From NCBI GenBank assembly GCA_050331475.1, contig JBHJGU010000027.1, positions 45,636 to 109,635 on the forward strand: DNA of 64,000 bases. The letters are read 5' to 3'. The position numbers were made by a program, and so were the translations under genes. Positions 26,514-35,937 of the stretch are shown here, one piece after another (the first letter of the stretch is position 1; every line of letters begins with the position of its first letter). The notes under the pieces were generated by a model. That model was given only the letters and a program-made list of their open reading frames with translations. It had not been told where the DNA came from and did not search any database. The DNA comes from JBHJGU01 sp050331475. Its GTDB lineage: Bacteria > Pseudomonadota > Alphaproteobacteria > Caulobacterales > Maricaulaceae.

Positions 26514-26968
26514 TCGAGCGCGGCGACCCCGATCTGTTTAACGCTCAACCTCGGGCCTGCGCGGGCGGTCAAGCGACCCGTGACCAAGCAAACCCCGACC
26601 CCCTCTTGTGAAGCGCAGAACCAAAGCGCGGCCGATACAAAGGCGGCGGCGAAATGGCGTGTTGATGGATTGTTAGACGCGTTGCGTAGATAGCAGCTGC
26701 TATTAGACCGCTCACGACGCCAAGAGCGCCAAATTGCTTTAGCGCGGCGGCGCTGAGGCGACGAGCACACGCGCCGTACCGGAAAAACCTTGGGGCTTGT
26801 AGCCTCGCAAGCGCGGCTATCCGGCGAACAGCACAATACTGCTCCTCTTAGCCGGCGCCAAGCGTGCCACCTGTTGGCCCAGGAGCCCCCCTCCAACAGA
26901 GATCGCGCCACCGACCCTGCGCGATCCAGGTCTCCCTCCGGCCTTCGACGGCGCCTCTTCAGACCCGC

Positions 26969-28360
26969 TTACGTGGTCGACGGCAAGAACTCGTAACACT
27001 CTTCGCGGATTTGCGAACGAATGTCCGTGGCGCCCGAGATTACCAAATCGCGTTGCGCCCGTTCTATGGTGATTTCGCATTCTTCTTTGAGCACATTGCG
27101 TTCGAATTCGACCCGCGCTTGTTCGGCTTCGATCTCACCATTGATAAACTGGATCCAGCCGCGCGCCGTGCGCCGCGACGGGCCATATTGTGTTCCCTGC
27201 TGGAACGCGTTGATCGCGCCCTGGCGGTCATCGCGTTCATAGCGGGTGTTGCCGATCAAAACCCACAGATTACCAGGATCACTGACGCCGCGATCGATGG
27301 CTTTGCGAAGCGCGTCTTCGGCGTCGGCATATTCGCCTTCCGAATAATACGCCTCGCCGAGCTTTTCATAGACCGATCCGTCGCTCGCCGCCTGGGCGGC
27401 GGCTTCGAGCACGGGAATGGCCTTGTCGTATTCCCGCGCTTGACGCCATAAATTCGCAAGTTTTTCGAGATGCTTGAAGTTCCGCTCAATGCGGCCACTA
27501 TTCATCTCGCGCTCCATAATCACCGCGCCTTGATAGGGCACTTCAAAGAAACTGTAATAGTCGATAAGGCGGATAATATCGCGCTCGTCTTGAACCATAC
27601 CATTGAGATACATGAGCTTGTTCACTTCGAACGCTTCTCTTTCAAGCCCCGCCACCGCTTTCAGCGCGGCAATCGACGTCCAAATCTGACGGTCTTTTGG
27701 ATACAAGTCCAACATTTCTTCTAATAACTCAGCGCGTTCCTTCGGCATGTCGAGTTGCGAGAACAGATAATTCAGAAAGTCGTAGTGCTTACGTTCTTTG
27801 GGTAAGGCGAGCTCAAACGCGCGTCGGGCGTGGGGCAAGGCTTCGCGATACCGATCTGCTTGAGCGTAAGCGGTGGCTAGCAAGAGCCGAAGCCGGTCAT
27901 TGTCTTGCGCGCCTTCGCGGAGCGCGCGCTCCATCAGCTCAATGCCCTCATCATAGCGCTCTTCGGCGATGAGGAACTGACCTAGGGTTAGCCTCAGATC
28001 ACGGGCCTCGTTCGGCAACAGAGCGCCCGTAGCGATCGATCGCTGAAAATCCGAGATCGCCGCGGGGATGTCGTCGCCGTCGAAATGCGCGCGTCCTCGC
28101 AAGTTATAGATCACAGACGCTTCATAGGGGCTCGGTTGGCGAGACAAGGCGTTGTCTAACTCGACCAACGCTGCGGCCCAATCCTCGGCCTCGAGTAATT
28201 CCTGCGCCTTTAGCACAATCTCCCCGATCGCGGCGGAGAAGCTGCGATCGACTTCCTCCTCTTCCTGTGCCCACGCTGAGGGGGCCAATACAGACGCCAC
28301 GCCCCCGGCGAGCACCGTACAAGCCAGCAACGCACGAAGGAATTTCCAGGTCGGGGTCAT
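26969..28360 (-). CDS. Exported TPR protein of the TonB cluster
   Basis: 463-residue periplasmic protein with a signal peptide (TPTWKFLRALLACTVLAGGVA, cut after SAWA) and an acidic EEEEVD segment, then about nine tetratricopeptide repeats (for example DWAAALVELDNALSRQPS, DDIPAAISDFQRSIATGA, EYADAEDALRKAIDRGVSDPGNLWVLIG). It is the last gene of the DUF3450-ExbB-ExbD-TonB unit; the Vibrio TonB2 cluster has a TPR gene at the same place. It probably docks or assembles the TonB machinery with receptors (inference). ATG 28360 is chosen because GGAG lies nine bases upstream; three earlier in-frame starts exist. Confidence 0.9.
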   Translation of the reverse strand: MTPTWKFLRALLACTVLAGGVASVLAPSAWAQEEEEVDRSFSAAIGEIVLKAQELLEAEDWAAALVELDNALSRQPSPYEASVIYNLRGRAHFDGDDIPAAISDFQRSIATGALLPNEARDLRLTLGQFLIAEERYDEGIELMERALREGAQDNDRLRLLLATAYAQADRYREALPHARRAFELALPKERKHYDFLNYLFSQLDMPKERAELLEEMLDLYPKDRQIWTSIAALKAVAGLEREAFEVNKLMYLNGMVQDERDIIRLIDYYSFFEVPYQGAVIMEREMNSGRIERNFKHLEKLANLWRQAREYDKAIPVLEAAAQAASDGSVYEKLGEAYYSEGEYADAEDALRKAIDRGVSDPGNLWVLIGNTRYERDDRQGAINAFQQGTQYGPSRRTARGWIQFINGEIEAEQARVEFERNVLKEECEITIERAQRDLVISGATDIRSQIREECYEFLPSTT

Positions 28361-28458
28361 GGCAAGCATCTCCATCACTCTGGCGCCGCGTTAAACAATG
28401 ACTGATACGGCGAAACCAAATCTTGGGTTTATTGATGCGATAAAGCGTATCCAGCGAT

Positions 28459-29103
28459 CTAGCCGTCCGCGAGACGAAACACGAATTGGTTGTGCACACC
28501 GACACGTTGAACAGGATTTCCGTCAACAATTTTAGGATTGTACTTCCAGTTCTCAACAGCTCGAATGGCCGCGCGCTGGAACACCGACGGACAGTCATAT
28601 GCCTCAACGTCAAACGGCTGTCCTTGCGCGGTCACGTTGAACCGGACGAAACATTCCCCCTCGACACCGCGTTCTGCGGCGCGTGGTGGATAAGACGGCT
28701 CGATCCGCACTAGGGGCTGCGCGTCGCGGTCGCTGACATTGAAGCTAATGGAGCGTGAGTCTAACTGAGGCGGCTCAAAGTCCGGCAACGCGCCGTCGAA
28801 ACTCGCAACCCCTTCAGTTGGTTGCACAGCTTTTTCTTTGCGTATTTCTGGCGGCGGCGGCGGAGGCTCAACCTCGACGTCTTCGGGCTCAAATTCCCGC
28901 TCCTCAACCGTAACCTCTTCAATTTCAGGATTGATCTCAATCTGGACAGCGTTCGCACGCTGCTCAATCAACACCTCTTCTGTGAAGATCAGCGCGCGCA
29001 TGATTAGAAACAACGTCAAAGTAATAATGGCGGCCAGGGGTATCCCAATCGCCATGCGCACTGGTCCCGGAAGCCCGCCACGGGGCGCTGTCGCCGCTGT
29101 CAT
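28459..29103 (-). CDS. tonB: TonB-type energy transducer
   Basis: 214-residue protein that carries proton-motive energy from ExbB/ExbD to outer-membrane receptors. One membrane helix (about 18-40), an acidic-proline stretch (EFEPEDVEVEPPPPPPEI, about 68-86) shorter than in E. coli TonB, and a C-terminal TonB_C domain (about 125-210: VRIEPSYPPRAAERGVEGECFVRFNV..., ending FVFRLADG). Two Cys in that domain (GECF, YDCP) could form a disulfide, as in Vibrio-type TonB2. GGGGAGAG four bases before the ATG. TonB here is short, as is TonB2 of Vibrio. Confidence 0.93.
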   Translation of the reverse strand: MTAATAPRGGLPGPVRMAIGIPLAAIITLTLFLIMRALIFTEEVLIEQRANAVQIEINPEIEEVTVEEREFEPEDVEVEPPPPPPEIRKEKAVQPTEGVASFDGALPDFEPPQLDSRSISFNVSDRDAQPLVRIEPSYPPRAAERGVEGECFVRFNVTAQGQPFDVEAYDCPSVFQRAAIRAVENWKYNPKIVDGNPVQRVGVHNQFVFRLADG

Positions 29104-29135
29104 CGTTCTCTCCCCAAATCGCCTTGTCGGCGTTG

Positions 29136-29540
29136 TTAACGTTGGTCGGTCGATACGAAAACCGGAATTTCTAACTCTTGCACAATCTCGATGATATCCA
29201 AGGTCAAACCGTTTTTCGATTCTCCGTCGCCCTGGATCACAGCCTCCGCCTTCGGGCTCTCCGCTTTAAGCTTTTCAACTTCTTGGCGGACCGCACCGAG
29301 CTCGATCACTTTCTTGTTGATCCAGATTTCGTCATCAGAGGACACCGCAATGATGATGGTCGGATTGAGTTCGTCTTGCTGACTGACGAGCGGACGCTCA
29401 ACCTCAATGCCTGGTTCCTTCACGAACACCGCCGTCACGATGAAAAAGATCAATAAGATAAACACGACGTCCAACATCGGCGTCATATTCAGTTCAATAT
29501 CTTCTTCGTCAGCGGCAGCGCCGCGTCTGCGCAAACCCAT
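29136..29540 (-). CDS. exbD: ExbD-family biopolymer transport protein (second copy)
   Basis: 134-residue inner-membrane protein with one N-terminal helix and a periplasmic domain. DIELNMTPMLDVVFILLIFFIVTAVFV contains the essential membrane Asp and the conserved NMTPMLDVVF motif. The periplasmic part (VIQGDGESKNGLTLDIIEIVQELEIPVFVSTDQR) is shaped like other ExbD/TolR proteins. ATG 29540 with GGAGA upstream is preferred to a start 14 codons earlier. It is paired with the preceding ExbD, so the complex may use a heteromeric ExbD pair. Confidence 0.95.
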   Translation of the reverse strand: MGLRRRGAAADEEDIELNMTPMLDVVFILLIFFIVTAVFVKEPGIEVERPLVSQQDELNPTIIIAVSSDDEIWINKKVIELGAVRQEVEKLKAESPKAEAVIQGDGESKNGLTLDIIEIVQELEIPVFVSTDQR

Positions 29541-29593
29541 GTCGCTCTCCTCGCCTCGCCGCGGGCGCGCGGCGCTGTTCATTGCGAACCGAT

Positions 29594-30001
29594 CTAATTC
29601 ACCTCTTGAGGCTGGATTGACACCGGCGCGCCGGTCGCTCGAGCATCATCCCAAACCCGGGTCAGTGTTTTCAATAGCGCATCGGGGTGCGGAGTGATCA
29701 GCACCGCACTCCGTGAGTCCTCCGCACGCAACCGTTCAATCGCGGCGGGCACGCGAGCGACGTCCGTGAGACGCTGGTTCACGAATACAGCGTCGCGGTC
29801 GTCGATCTGAACCAAAATAACCGGCGCAGGTTCGTTATCTGGCGGTTGGTCCGTTGCGGGCGGCGGGGCGAGATCAACCCCCTCCTCACGCAAAAACGTC
29901 GCGGTCACAATAAAAAAGATCAACAAAATGAAAACGATATCCAACATCGGCGTCATGTTGACTTCCGCGTTCTCTTCGCCACGACGCAAGCGTCTGCGCA
30001 T
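29594..30001 (-). CDS. exbD: ExbD-family biopolymer transport protein (first copy)
   Basis: 135-residue ExbD. RRRLRRGEENAEVNMTPMLDIVFILLIFFIVTATFL gives the basic cytoplasmic start, the NMTPMLD motif and the single helix with its Asp. The periplasmic domain differs from the second copy (more Pro-rich, DQPPDNEPAPVILVQIDDRDAVFVNQ). TAGGAG eight bases before the ATG. It follows exbB after 12 bases. Confidence 0.95.
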   Translation of the reverse strand: MRRRLRRGEENAEVNMTPMLDIVFILLIFFIVTATFLREEGVDLAPPPATDQPPDNEPAPVILVQIDDRDAVFVNQRLTDVARVPAAIERLRAEDSRSAVLITPHPDALLKTLTRVWDDARATGAPVSIQPQEVN

Positions 30002-30012
30002 AACCTTGGCTC

Positions 30013-30546
30013 CTAACCGATTTCGAGCGCGTCTTCGAGCTTGAGCACTTTACGTCGCGCCTGCCGTTCAATCCGATCCGAAAAAATCAACCCTGATAAG
30101 GCCGCAACCATGCCCGCCATGGTTGGAATCGTGGCCTTAGACACGCCTGACGACATGGCCCGCGCATTCGAGTTACCCGAGATCGACATGACGTCGAAAA
30201 CTTCGACCATGCCAGTCACCGTACCCATGAGCCCCAAAAGCGGCGCCAAAGCGACCAAGGTCTTAATCAGGTTGACATTCTGCTCAGCGCGCAGCCTCAC
30301 CTCGGAGACAAGCTGATCGCGGATCCAGTGGGCAAGCCGGGACTTCCGATCAGACCGCGCGCGCCATTCCGCCACCGCTCGATCCGCATACCGACTGTGG
30401 GCCAGAGCAAAATAAACTGTTCGCTCCAAGATGAAGGCCCACATTACGAACGTGGATAACATGATCCACAAGAGAATCGGACCGCCGCGCTCTAAGAACT
30501 CTTGCAAGCCCGCCCAAGCCGCGGCGGGATCCTGCCAATCAAACAT
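30013..30546 (-). CDS. exbB: ExbB/TolQ-type proton channel protein
   Basis: 177-residue MotA/TolQ/ExbB-family protein with three membrane helices (about 22-42, 93-120, 142-160). The central VNLIKTLVALAPLLGLMGTVTGMVEVFDVMS and the following GVSKATIPTMAGMVAALSGLIFS are the family signature and form the proton channel together with ExbD. It is the short ExbB of the Vibrio-type system (ExbB2). GGAG seven bases before the ATG. It lies 27 bases after the TtpC-like gene. Confidence 0.95.
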   Translation of the reverse strand: MFDWQDPAAAWAGLQEFLERGGPILLWIMLSTFVMWAFILERTVYFALAHSRYADRAVAEWRARSDRKSRLAHWIRDQLVSEVRLRAEQNVNLIKTLVALAPLLGLMGTVTGMVEVFDVMSISGNSNARAMSSGVSKATIPTMAGMVAALSGLIFSDRIERQARRKVLKLEDALEIG

Positions 30547-30573
30547 AACGTCGCTCCATTTCCCGAAGCGCGG

Positions 30574-31956
30574 CTAAGCCGCGCCCCGGTTCTGCTCGAC
30601 GTGCCGGGCGACCATGCCCGCAGCTTGCTCTTCCAGTTTCTGCTGAACGCTGCGCGCCGCGGTGGCGCAAAAGGAATGCAGCAGCAGGAGCGGGATCGCT
30701 GCGACCAGGCCCAACACGGTGGTGATGAGCGCTTGAGAAATACCACCGGCCATGATGCGTGGATCGCCCGTACCGAACAAGGTAATCTGCTGGAAGGTGA
30801 TAATCATGCCGGTCACGGTGCCGAGCAGACCAAGCAATGGCGCCACCCCAGCGAGCACTTTCACCAAGTTCAGACCGAACTCCAGTTTTGGGCTTTCCTT
30901 CAGGATTGCCTCGTCAAGCTTCAGCTCAATCGCCTCGATATCGTCGTTCTTCGAGGTTTCGTAAGCCATCATGACCCGGCCCAGCGGATTGCCTTTGGAC
31001 GGGGTTGATTTCCGCGCCTGACCGCTCACGGCCATACCGGTCAGCGTCAGCGCGATCAGCCGCCAAATCCCGACAATAATACCAATAATCGCCAGCGCGA
31101 TCACCGTATAACCGACGGGCCCGCCCTGATCGATCCGCTCGCGTGTGTCTGGCGATTCCACAAGCAAGCTTAAGAGTTGACCGCGCGACGGATCAACGGG
31201 CGCGCGCACGACCTCGGTCGCAGTTGAATTGGTTAAAGTTGCGGCTGCCGACCGCAGCGCCCCCGACGGTTGACGCCCCAACACGCGCAGCTCCTGCGCC
31301 GCCGTGTTCCACTCAACAAACTGCGCGCCACCTTCAGCGGTCGTCCAAGCCGTAAACGGCCCCACCCGGGTCACCGGCACCGGACCATCGGATCCTGACA
31401 GGCCAGAGACAGAGGCGTTGAACGTCTTGACTTCAGATTGAGCGGCAATTTCTTCGAGAATGCTAATCCAAATGGAGTCGAGCTCTTCCCGCGTCGGCAG
31501 GCGGTTCGCCGTCGCCAGCGGGTCAAGCGCTTCACCCCGTCCGGTGACCTCCGCAGAGACAATCGACCCGCGCAAGCTTGCCTGAAGCTCGCCCGCCACC
31601 TGACGCGCAGCCCCGAACAACTCGCCAAATGATCCCTGCCGGTCACGAAGCTCCTCATCCAGCTCACGAATGCGCTCACGGTTGCCCTCAAACTGGGCCG
31701 CCAATTCCGCCGCTTCGCGCTGAAGCTGATTGAGCGTGGCCTGTTCGCCGCTCAAGATCGATTGCTGTTCGGCAAGATTGGCGCGAAAGTCGCGTAAGCG
31801 CTGTTCGCTCGCTTGCCGCGCCGACGCCGCGTCCGAGCGCACCCGCGAGAGCAGGTCGCGCAAATTATCCACCGGGGCGGCGTCCTGGGCGACCGCGCTG
31901 GCGGCGAGGGCGAGAGTGGTTGCGGCGAGAACGCCTGTTTTAAATAGAATTTTCAT
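30574..31956 (-). CDS. TtpC-like long ExbB protein with periplasmic coiled coil
   Basis: 460-residue ExbB-family protein with a large N-terminal extension. A signal peptide (about 1-23, cut after AVAQDAA) is followed by a coiled coil rich in Glu/Arg/Gln (about 30-115), a periplasmic domain (about 120-270), one membrane helix (about 280-302), then the MotA/TolQ/ExbB domain ending GLLGTVTGMIITFQQITLFG and GISQALITTVLGLVAAIPLLLLHSF. This is the architecture of TtpC, which Vibrio TonB2 systems need for transport. The paired DUF3450 gene upstream supports the same assignment (inference). Confidence 0.9.
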   Translation of the reverse strand: MKILFKTGVLAATTLALAASAVAQDAAPVDNLRDLLSRVRSDAASARQASEQRLRDFRANLAEQQSILSGEQATLNQLQREAAELAAQFEGNRERIRELDEELRDRQGSFGELFGAARQVAGELQASLRGSIVSAEVTGRGEALDPLATANRLPTREELDSIWISILEEIAAQSEVKTFNASVSGLSGSDGPVPVTRVGPFTAWTTAEGGAQFVEWNTAAQELRVLGRQPSGALRSAAATLTNSTATEVVRAPVDPSRGQLLSLLVESPDTRERIDQGGPVGYTVIALAIIGIIVGIWRLIALTLTGMAVSGQARKSTPSKGNPLGRVMMAYETSKNDDIEAIELKLDEAILKESPKLEFGLNLVKVLAGVAPLLGLLGTVTGMIITFQQITLFGTGDPRIMAGGISQALITTVLGLVAAIPLLLLHSFCATAARSVQQKLEEQAAGMVARHVEQNRGAA

Positions 31957-31979
31957 TGTCTAAGCCCGTCTCTCTCAAC

Positions 31980-32753
31980 CTATTGACCCGTGGTCGGCCC
32001 GAAGGTGGGCGCTAAGAATACGTCCGGCGTCGTCAGCTCTTTCGCGATCCGCAACGCTTTTTGAATGTCCAAGCGGTAGCTGCCGTCCAAGGGATCCCAG
32101 CTCTGGCTCCCCTTATTGTAGATGCCCATATCTCCGCTCTGCCGATCGCGGTAAATCATCGAAACGCGCCCAACACGGAGAATTTCCACGTCAAGCGTTT
32201 CCCCACCGACCGTGACTTTCTCGTCATAAGCGGTGACCTGGCGGCCATAACTTTCTTCAATCTGAAACGCGTTGACGATCTGGCGATATCGCTCCGCCGG
32301 CGTTTGGTCGGGATCATCCAAAGCGTCCTGAACCCGCTCGAACCGGTCGGCGCGCTCGTCAACCAAAAACGGCAAGTCGGCGTCGATGATTTGACCCAGC
32401 CGCTCGACCATTTCCTGCATCATCGGCAGAAGACCGCTCTCGACTTCCTCAACACGATCGATCTGACCAATCAGGCTTTCGATTTCATTTTGTTGGGACT
32501 GCAAGAACACCCGCTGTTGGTCCACATTCAAGCGCACGCGCTCGATTTGTTGAAGCACCGCGCGATACTGACGCGCCAAAGCATCCGCCTCATCGTCCAA
32601 TCCGTCGATCCGCTCCTGAGTTTGGGCCCCTTCGGATGTCGATTGTTGTCCGACTTGAATCGCCTGGTTCAGCTGCGCATTAGCGACCCCGCAGGTGAAA
32701 ACGCCCAACGCCGCCAAAGCGCTCGCGCGCCCAATGGTCAAGAGTATATTCAT
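31980..32753 (-). CDS. DUF3450 periplasmic protein
   Basis: 257-residue protein with a signal peptide (MNILLTIGRASALAALGVF, cut near VANAQ) and a long coiled coil (about 35-120: AQTQERIDGLDDEADALARQ, QIERVRLNVDQQRVFLQSQQ). The C-terminal part has GGETLDVEILRVGRVSMIYRDRQSGDMGIYNKGSQSW, characteristic of DUF3450. It is always beside TtpC-type ExbB genes and probably acts in the same periplasmic complex. It is the first gene of the six-gene TonB operon. ATG 32753 follows GGAGCCGGGA; a GTG four codons earlier is less likely. Confidence 0.93.
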   Translation of the reverse strand: MNILLTIGRASALAALGVFTCGVANAQLNQAIQVGQQSTSEGAQTQERIDGLDDEADALARQYRAVLQQIERVRLNVDQQRVFLQSQQNEIESLIGQIDRVEEVESGLLPMMQEMVERLGQIIDADLPFLVDERADRFERVQDALDDPDQTPAERYRQIVNAFQIEESYGRQVTAYDEKVTVGGETLDVEILRVGRVSMIYRDRQSGDMGIYNKGSQSWDPLDGSYRLDIQKALRIAKELTTPDVFLAPTFGPTTGQ

Positions 32754-33167
32754 TCCCGGCTCCACGCACCTAGTGAGTGACGACGGAAGTCATCCATCGC
32801 CGTTAAACATGTACGCCACGCCGGAGTATCGCAGCCCAGCGTGACTGGCGCGGATCAGCGCGCCAAAATTTTTCCGCCAACGGAAGGGACCACCGTCCCA
32901 AACCCCGCCGTTTCCGCACCGGTTGACCCGGCGTCTGTCCGGAGACGCGCGAAACCCCGCCCCTCGAATTTCGCCGGACGCTACCACTCCTTTTTACTTC
33001 GGATCAATACAGTTGCGCGGCAAACGCCCAACAACATCGCGAGCCGCCTGTCGAACGCTGCACTTGGGGGCGAACAAAGAGATCTGAACGGCGGTTTGAA
33101 ACGCGAAGCCTGAGATTTTGTGGCGCGCAACGAGTTCGACCGAAAACCGGCGAACAGATCTACGCGC
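32754..33167. other. Intergenic region, probable TonB-operon promoter
   Basis: About 410 bases between tRNA-Gln and the DUF3450 gene. I see no gene; short open frames have no ribosome site or family resemblance. The operon promoter must lie here; no clear -35/-10 pair stands out. An AT-richer patch (TTGATCCGAAGTAAAAAGGA read leftward, near 33004-32985) is the best candidate. Confidence 0.4.
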
Positions 33168-33242
<75 letters not shown>

Positions 33243-33368
33243 GCACCGCGCTGCCGCGAACGGAGCGGCGTAATTAGCGACATCCGCGGCCGGATGCAAC
33301 GGCCCTCGCAAATTCCGCGCAGCCTCGCTTGCGTTCCGAAGCGGCGGTAGTTATAGCCCGGCCTTCGT

Positions 33369-33445
33369 CGGAGTATAGCTCAGCCTGGTAGAGCACCGTC
33401 TTCGGGAGGCGGGGGTCGTTGGTTCGAATCCAGCTACTCCGACCA
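33369..33445 (+). tRNA. tRNA-Pro (anticodon CGG)
   Basis: 77 bases including an encoded CCA. Acceptor CGGAGTA/TACTCCG, D-arm GCTC...GAGC, anticodon arm CCGTC-TTCGGGA-GGCGG giving anticodon CGG, and T-arm with GTTCGAAT. It decodes CCG. It is divergent from the tRNA-Gln gene. Confidence 0.97.
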
Positions 33446-33565
33446 TATATCGCAGTTTACGGCCCCGCCCTGGCGCCGCGGACGCTTGAACTGGCGGATT
33501 CTGGGCGTATCGTCTCGCCCGTTCTTTTATGGCGCACCTGAGCGCCCAGCTAAAGAGATCGCTTT

Positions 33566-35332
33566 ATGAAGTCGTTTTTGATCGCCTTAGCGGGCGCGTT
33601 TGCGGCCCTGTGTCTGTTTGTCTTCGTTGCCATCGCGAGTGTGTTTGGCGCGATTATGGCGGTGGCCGCCGCTCAACCGGAGGAGAAAACGCCCGCCAAC
33701 GCGGTCTTGACACTCGACCTGCGCAACGGTCTGCCCGACCAACCGGTCGACACGCCGTTTGGAACGACCCCGCCTTCTGTTATCGCGCTAGTTCGCGCGC
33801 TTGAACGCGCCGAAACCGACGATCGGGTTAAAGGTCTTTTGATCCGCGCGGGCGGATCGGGGCTATCCACCGCGCAAGCGGAGGAGCTCACCACGAGCTT
33901 GGCCGATTTCAAGGCCACCGGAAAATTCGTCCTCGCTCACGCGCAGGGTTTCGACTCCACGAGTCTTGCGCCCTACCACGCCGTCATCGCCGCCGATGAG
34001 ATTTGGCTCCAGGCCACCGCGGAGTTCGCCCCGACCGGCTACGCCAGCGAAGTCGGATTTCTGGGCGGCGTGTTCGAATGGGCGCGCGTTGAGCCGCAAT
34101 TTGTTCGACGCGAAGAATACAAAAACGCGGTCAATACCTTCACGGAGACAGAATTTACGCCCGCCCACCGCGAAGCCACTCAGGCGTTGCTTGACACGCT
34201 TTACGCCCAAAGTCTCGAGGCCATCGCCGGTGCGCGGGCGCCGGATCTCGCCGCGTTACGCGCGGCGTTAAACCAGGCGCCGCTTTCGGCCGAAACCGCG
34301 CAGGCCGAAGGATTGATCGACACTTTGGGTTATTGGGAGGACGCGCGCCAGTCGGCGCTAGAGCGCGCGGGCGACGATGCGGATACGATCAGCGTCGCGG
34401 CCTACGTCAAATCGTTGACGCCTTTGAGCGACGGCCCGGAGATCGCGTTGATCGGCGGGCAAGGTACGGTGGTACTTGGCGCGCCGGAGGATGAACCTTT
34501 TGCTGGCGGAACCGCCATGGGCGGAGACACCCTGGCGCGCGCGCTCGACGCAGCCGCCAAAGACGACGCGATCGAAGCCGTTATTTTGAGGATCGACTCG
34601 CCGGGGGGCTCATCGGTCGCCTCCGATCAAATCTGGGCCGGCGTTGAGCGAGTGAAAGAGGCCGGCAAACCTGTCGTGGCAAGGTTTGGGTCGGTTGCGG
34701 CGTCGGGTGGGTACTATTTGGCCGCGGGCGCTGACGCGATTGTGGCCTGGCCCACAACCCTCACCGGCTCGATCGGGGTGTATAGCGGTAAGTTTTCCTT
34801 CGAAGGCGCGGGCGATCTTATTGGCTACGCTACGGACTCCCTGGTTGTGGGCGGAGACTACGCTTTGGCTTATTCCACCGCCAAACCATTCACGGAAACG
34901 CAACGGGCTCGGCTCGAGGCCCGCATCGACGATGTTTATGACGATTTCACCGGTCGCGTGGCCGATGGGCGCACCGATTTGAGCCTCGCCCAAGTGCGCG
35001 CGCTCGCCAAGGGGCGAGTTTGGTCCGGACAGGACGCGTTCGACCGCGGGCTTGTGGACGAGTTAGGCGGGCTTAAGCGCGCCATTGAGGTCGCCAAAGA
35101 GCTCGCTGAAATCGACGCCGAAACCGCTATTCGGTTGCGCCGTCTACCACGCGAGCGCACCCCGTTCGAACAAATCCAAAAACTGTTCGACGCTTCCGCT
35201 CAAGTCGCCGCAATCAGCACGACACTCAACGAGGTTTTGGCCTGGCCGGAAGTTCGCGCGCTGATCGAAACGCGCCACGCCGCGCAAACGCGCGGTGTTC
35301 AGGCACGGGCTGCAGACCTCCCGATCGACTAA
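33566..35332 (+). CDS. sppA: Signal peptide peptidase SppA, 67K type
   Basis: 588-residue inner-membrane serine protease that degrades cleaved signal peptides. One N-terminal membrane helix (about 5-28), then two tandem S49 domains. The catalytic dyad is Lys186 (REEYKNAVNTF) and Ser380 (GSVAASGGYYLAAGAD), about 194 residues apart, as expected for the long E. coli-type enzyme. The IDSPGGSSVASDQIW and ALTGSIGVYSGKFSFEG-like (TTLTGSIGVYSGKF) blocks also match. No close partner gene; about 120 bases after tRNA-Pro. Confidence 0.95.
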   Translation: MKSFLIALAGAFAALCLFVFVAIASVFGAIMAVAAAQPEEKTPANAVLTLDLRNGLPDQPVDTPFGTTPPSVIALVRALERAETDDRVKGLLIRAGGSGLSTAQAEELTTSLADFKATGKFVLAHAQGFDSTSLAPYHAVIAADEIWLQATAEFAPTGYASEVGFLGGVFEWARVEPQFVRREEYKNAVNTFTETEFTPAHREATQALLDTLYAQSLEAIAGARAPDLAALRAALNQAPLSAETAQAEGLIDTLGYWEDARQSALERAGDDADTISVAAYVKSLTPLSDGPEIALIGGQGTVVLGAPEDEPFAGGTAMGGDTLARALDAAAKDDAIEAVILRIDSPGGSSVASDQIWAGVERVKEAGKPVVARFGSVAASGGYYLAAGADAIVAWPTTLTGSIGVYSGKFSFEGAGDLIGYATDSLVVGGDYALAYSTAKPFTETQRARLEARIDDVYDDFTGRVADGRTDLSLAQVRALAKGRVWSGQDAFDRGLVDELGGLKRAIEVAKELAEIDAETAIRLRRLPRERTPFEQIQKLFDASAQVAAISTTLNEVLAWPEVRALIETRHAAQTRGVQARAADLPID

Positions 35333-35879
35333 AGGGGGCAATCGCGGTCTTATTCGCCGATATGAGGGAATCGTTCATCGGAGCGATCCCGTCATGTTTG
35401 TCCGAAGACCCGGGTCGGTGGCGCCCCACCGCGGAGCGACACGGAGTTCGCTGCCGCAGCATCCTCCTCTTTCGTTGGTACTAAAGCGGAGGGCGAAAAA
35501 GCGGTCACCGGTTTTTCGCGATTTCCGGCGCGATCCCCTAAGACTTAACATCGTAGGGCGATGTCGATTAGCCGGCTGCCGATCTCGACAACTCGGCGCA
35601 AGGGTGAAGTCCTCTGCGTAAACCGGGGTGGCTTTACGCGGTTAGGCAGCGAACCTCGCGTAGCCCTCGTCACTTGATCGCTGTGCTCTCGCCGGTTCGG
35701 CGACGATGTCCATCGGCCAAACCCAACTTAAAAAGGGCCGCCGAAAGGCGCGGTAAGCGATCGATCGTGCGAATAGGCATGGAATAGACTGGCGGATTCA
35801 GCGAAATGGCCACGTTTGGGACCGCTACGTACGCGCATCGCCCCTGAGCGCGACATCTCCAAGATCCCCTGTAGATGTC
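35333..35879. other. Intergenic region between sppA and the TonB receptor
   Basis: About 550 bases without a gene I can support; the frames are short and lack ribosome sites. It contains one REP-like palindrome (35493-35519) and, at its right end, the terminator of the convergent TonB receptor. No sppA terminator with a T-run is seen. Confidence 0.6.
35493..35519. repeat. REP-like palindromic element, copy 2
   Basis: GCGAAAAA, eleven bases, TTTTTCGC. Its reverse strand reads AAAACCGGTGACCGCTTTTT in the core, similar to AAAACCGATGACACTTTTGC of copy 1 at 26122-26165, so the two look like one dispersed family in opposite orientation. Confidence 0.55.
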
Positions 35880-35910
35880 AAAAAAAAGCCGGGGCAATTC
35901 GCCCCGGCTT
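35880..35910 (-). terminator. Intrinsic terminator of the TonB receptor gene
   Basis: Read leftward: AAGCCGGGGC, five-base loop, GCCCCGGCTT and a run of T. The ten-base perfect stem begins 27 bases after the receptor stop codon. Confidence 0.93.
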
Positions 35911-35937
35911 GTTGCAGTCGTCCAGTTCCAACAGGGC

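Larger units (their letters stand above)
26043..26968. other. Gene-poor region with repeats between ptrB and the TPR gene
   Basis: About 925 bases with no gene I can support. The left part has a palindromic element (26122-26165) and the middle a 71-base direct repeat in two copies 138 bases apart. The right part is featureless GC-rich sequence. Because the repeat spacing is a multiple of three, both strands carry repeat-containing open frames (up to 202 codons leftward), but their composition is Arg/Ala/Cys-rich and unlike a protein. It may be remains of a mobile element or a site of dispersed repeats. Confidence 0.6.

Noticed and set aside
26303..26911. A 202-codon leftward open frame carrying the 71-bp repeat twice
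   Set aside because: Arg/Cys/Ala-rich peptide with no fold-like pattern or ribosome site; the repeats explain the open frame. Recorded as a repeat region instead.
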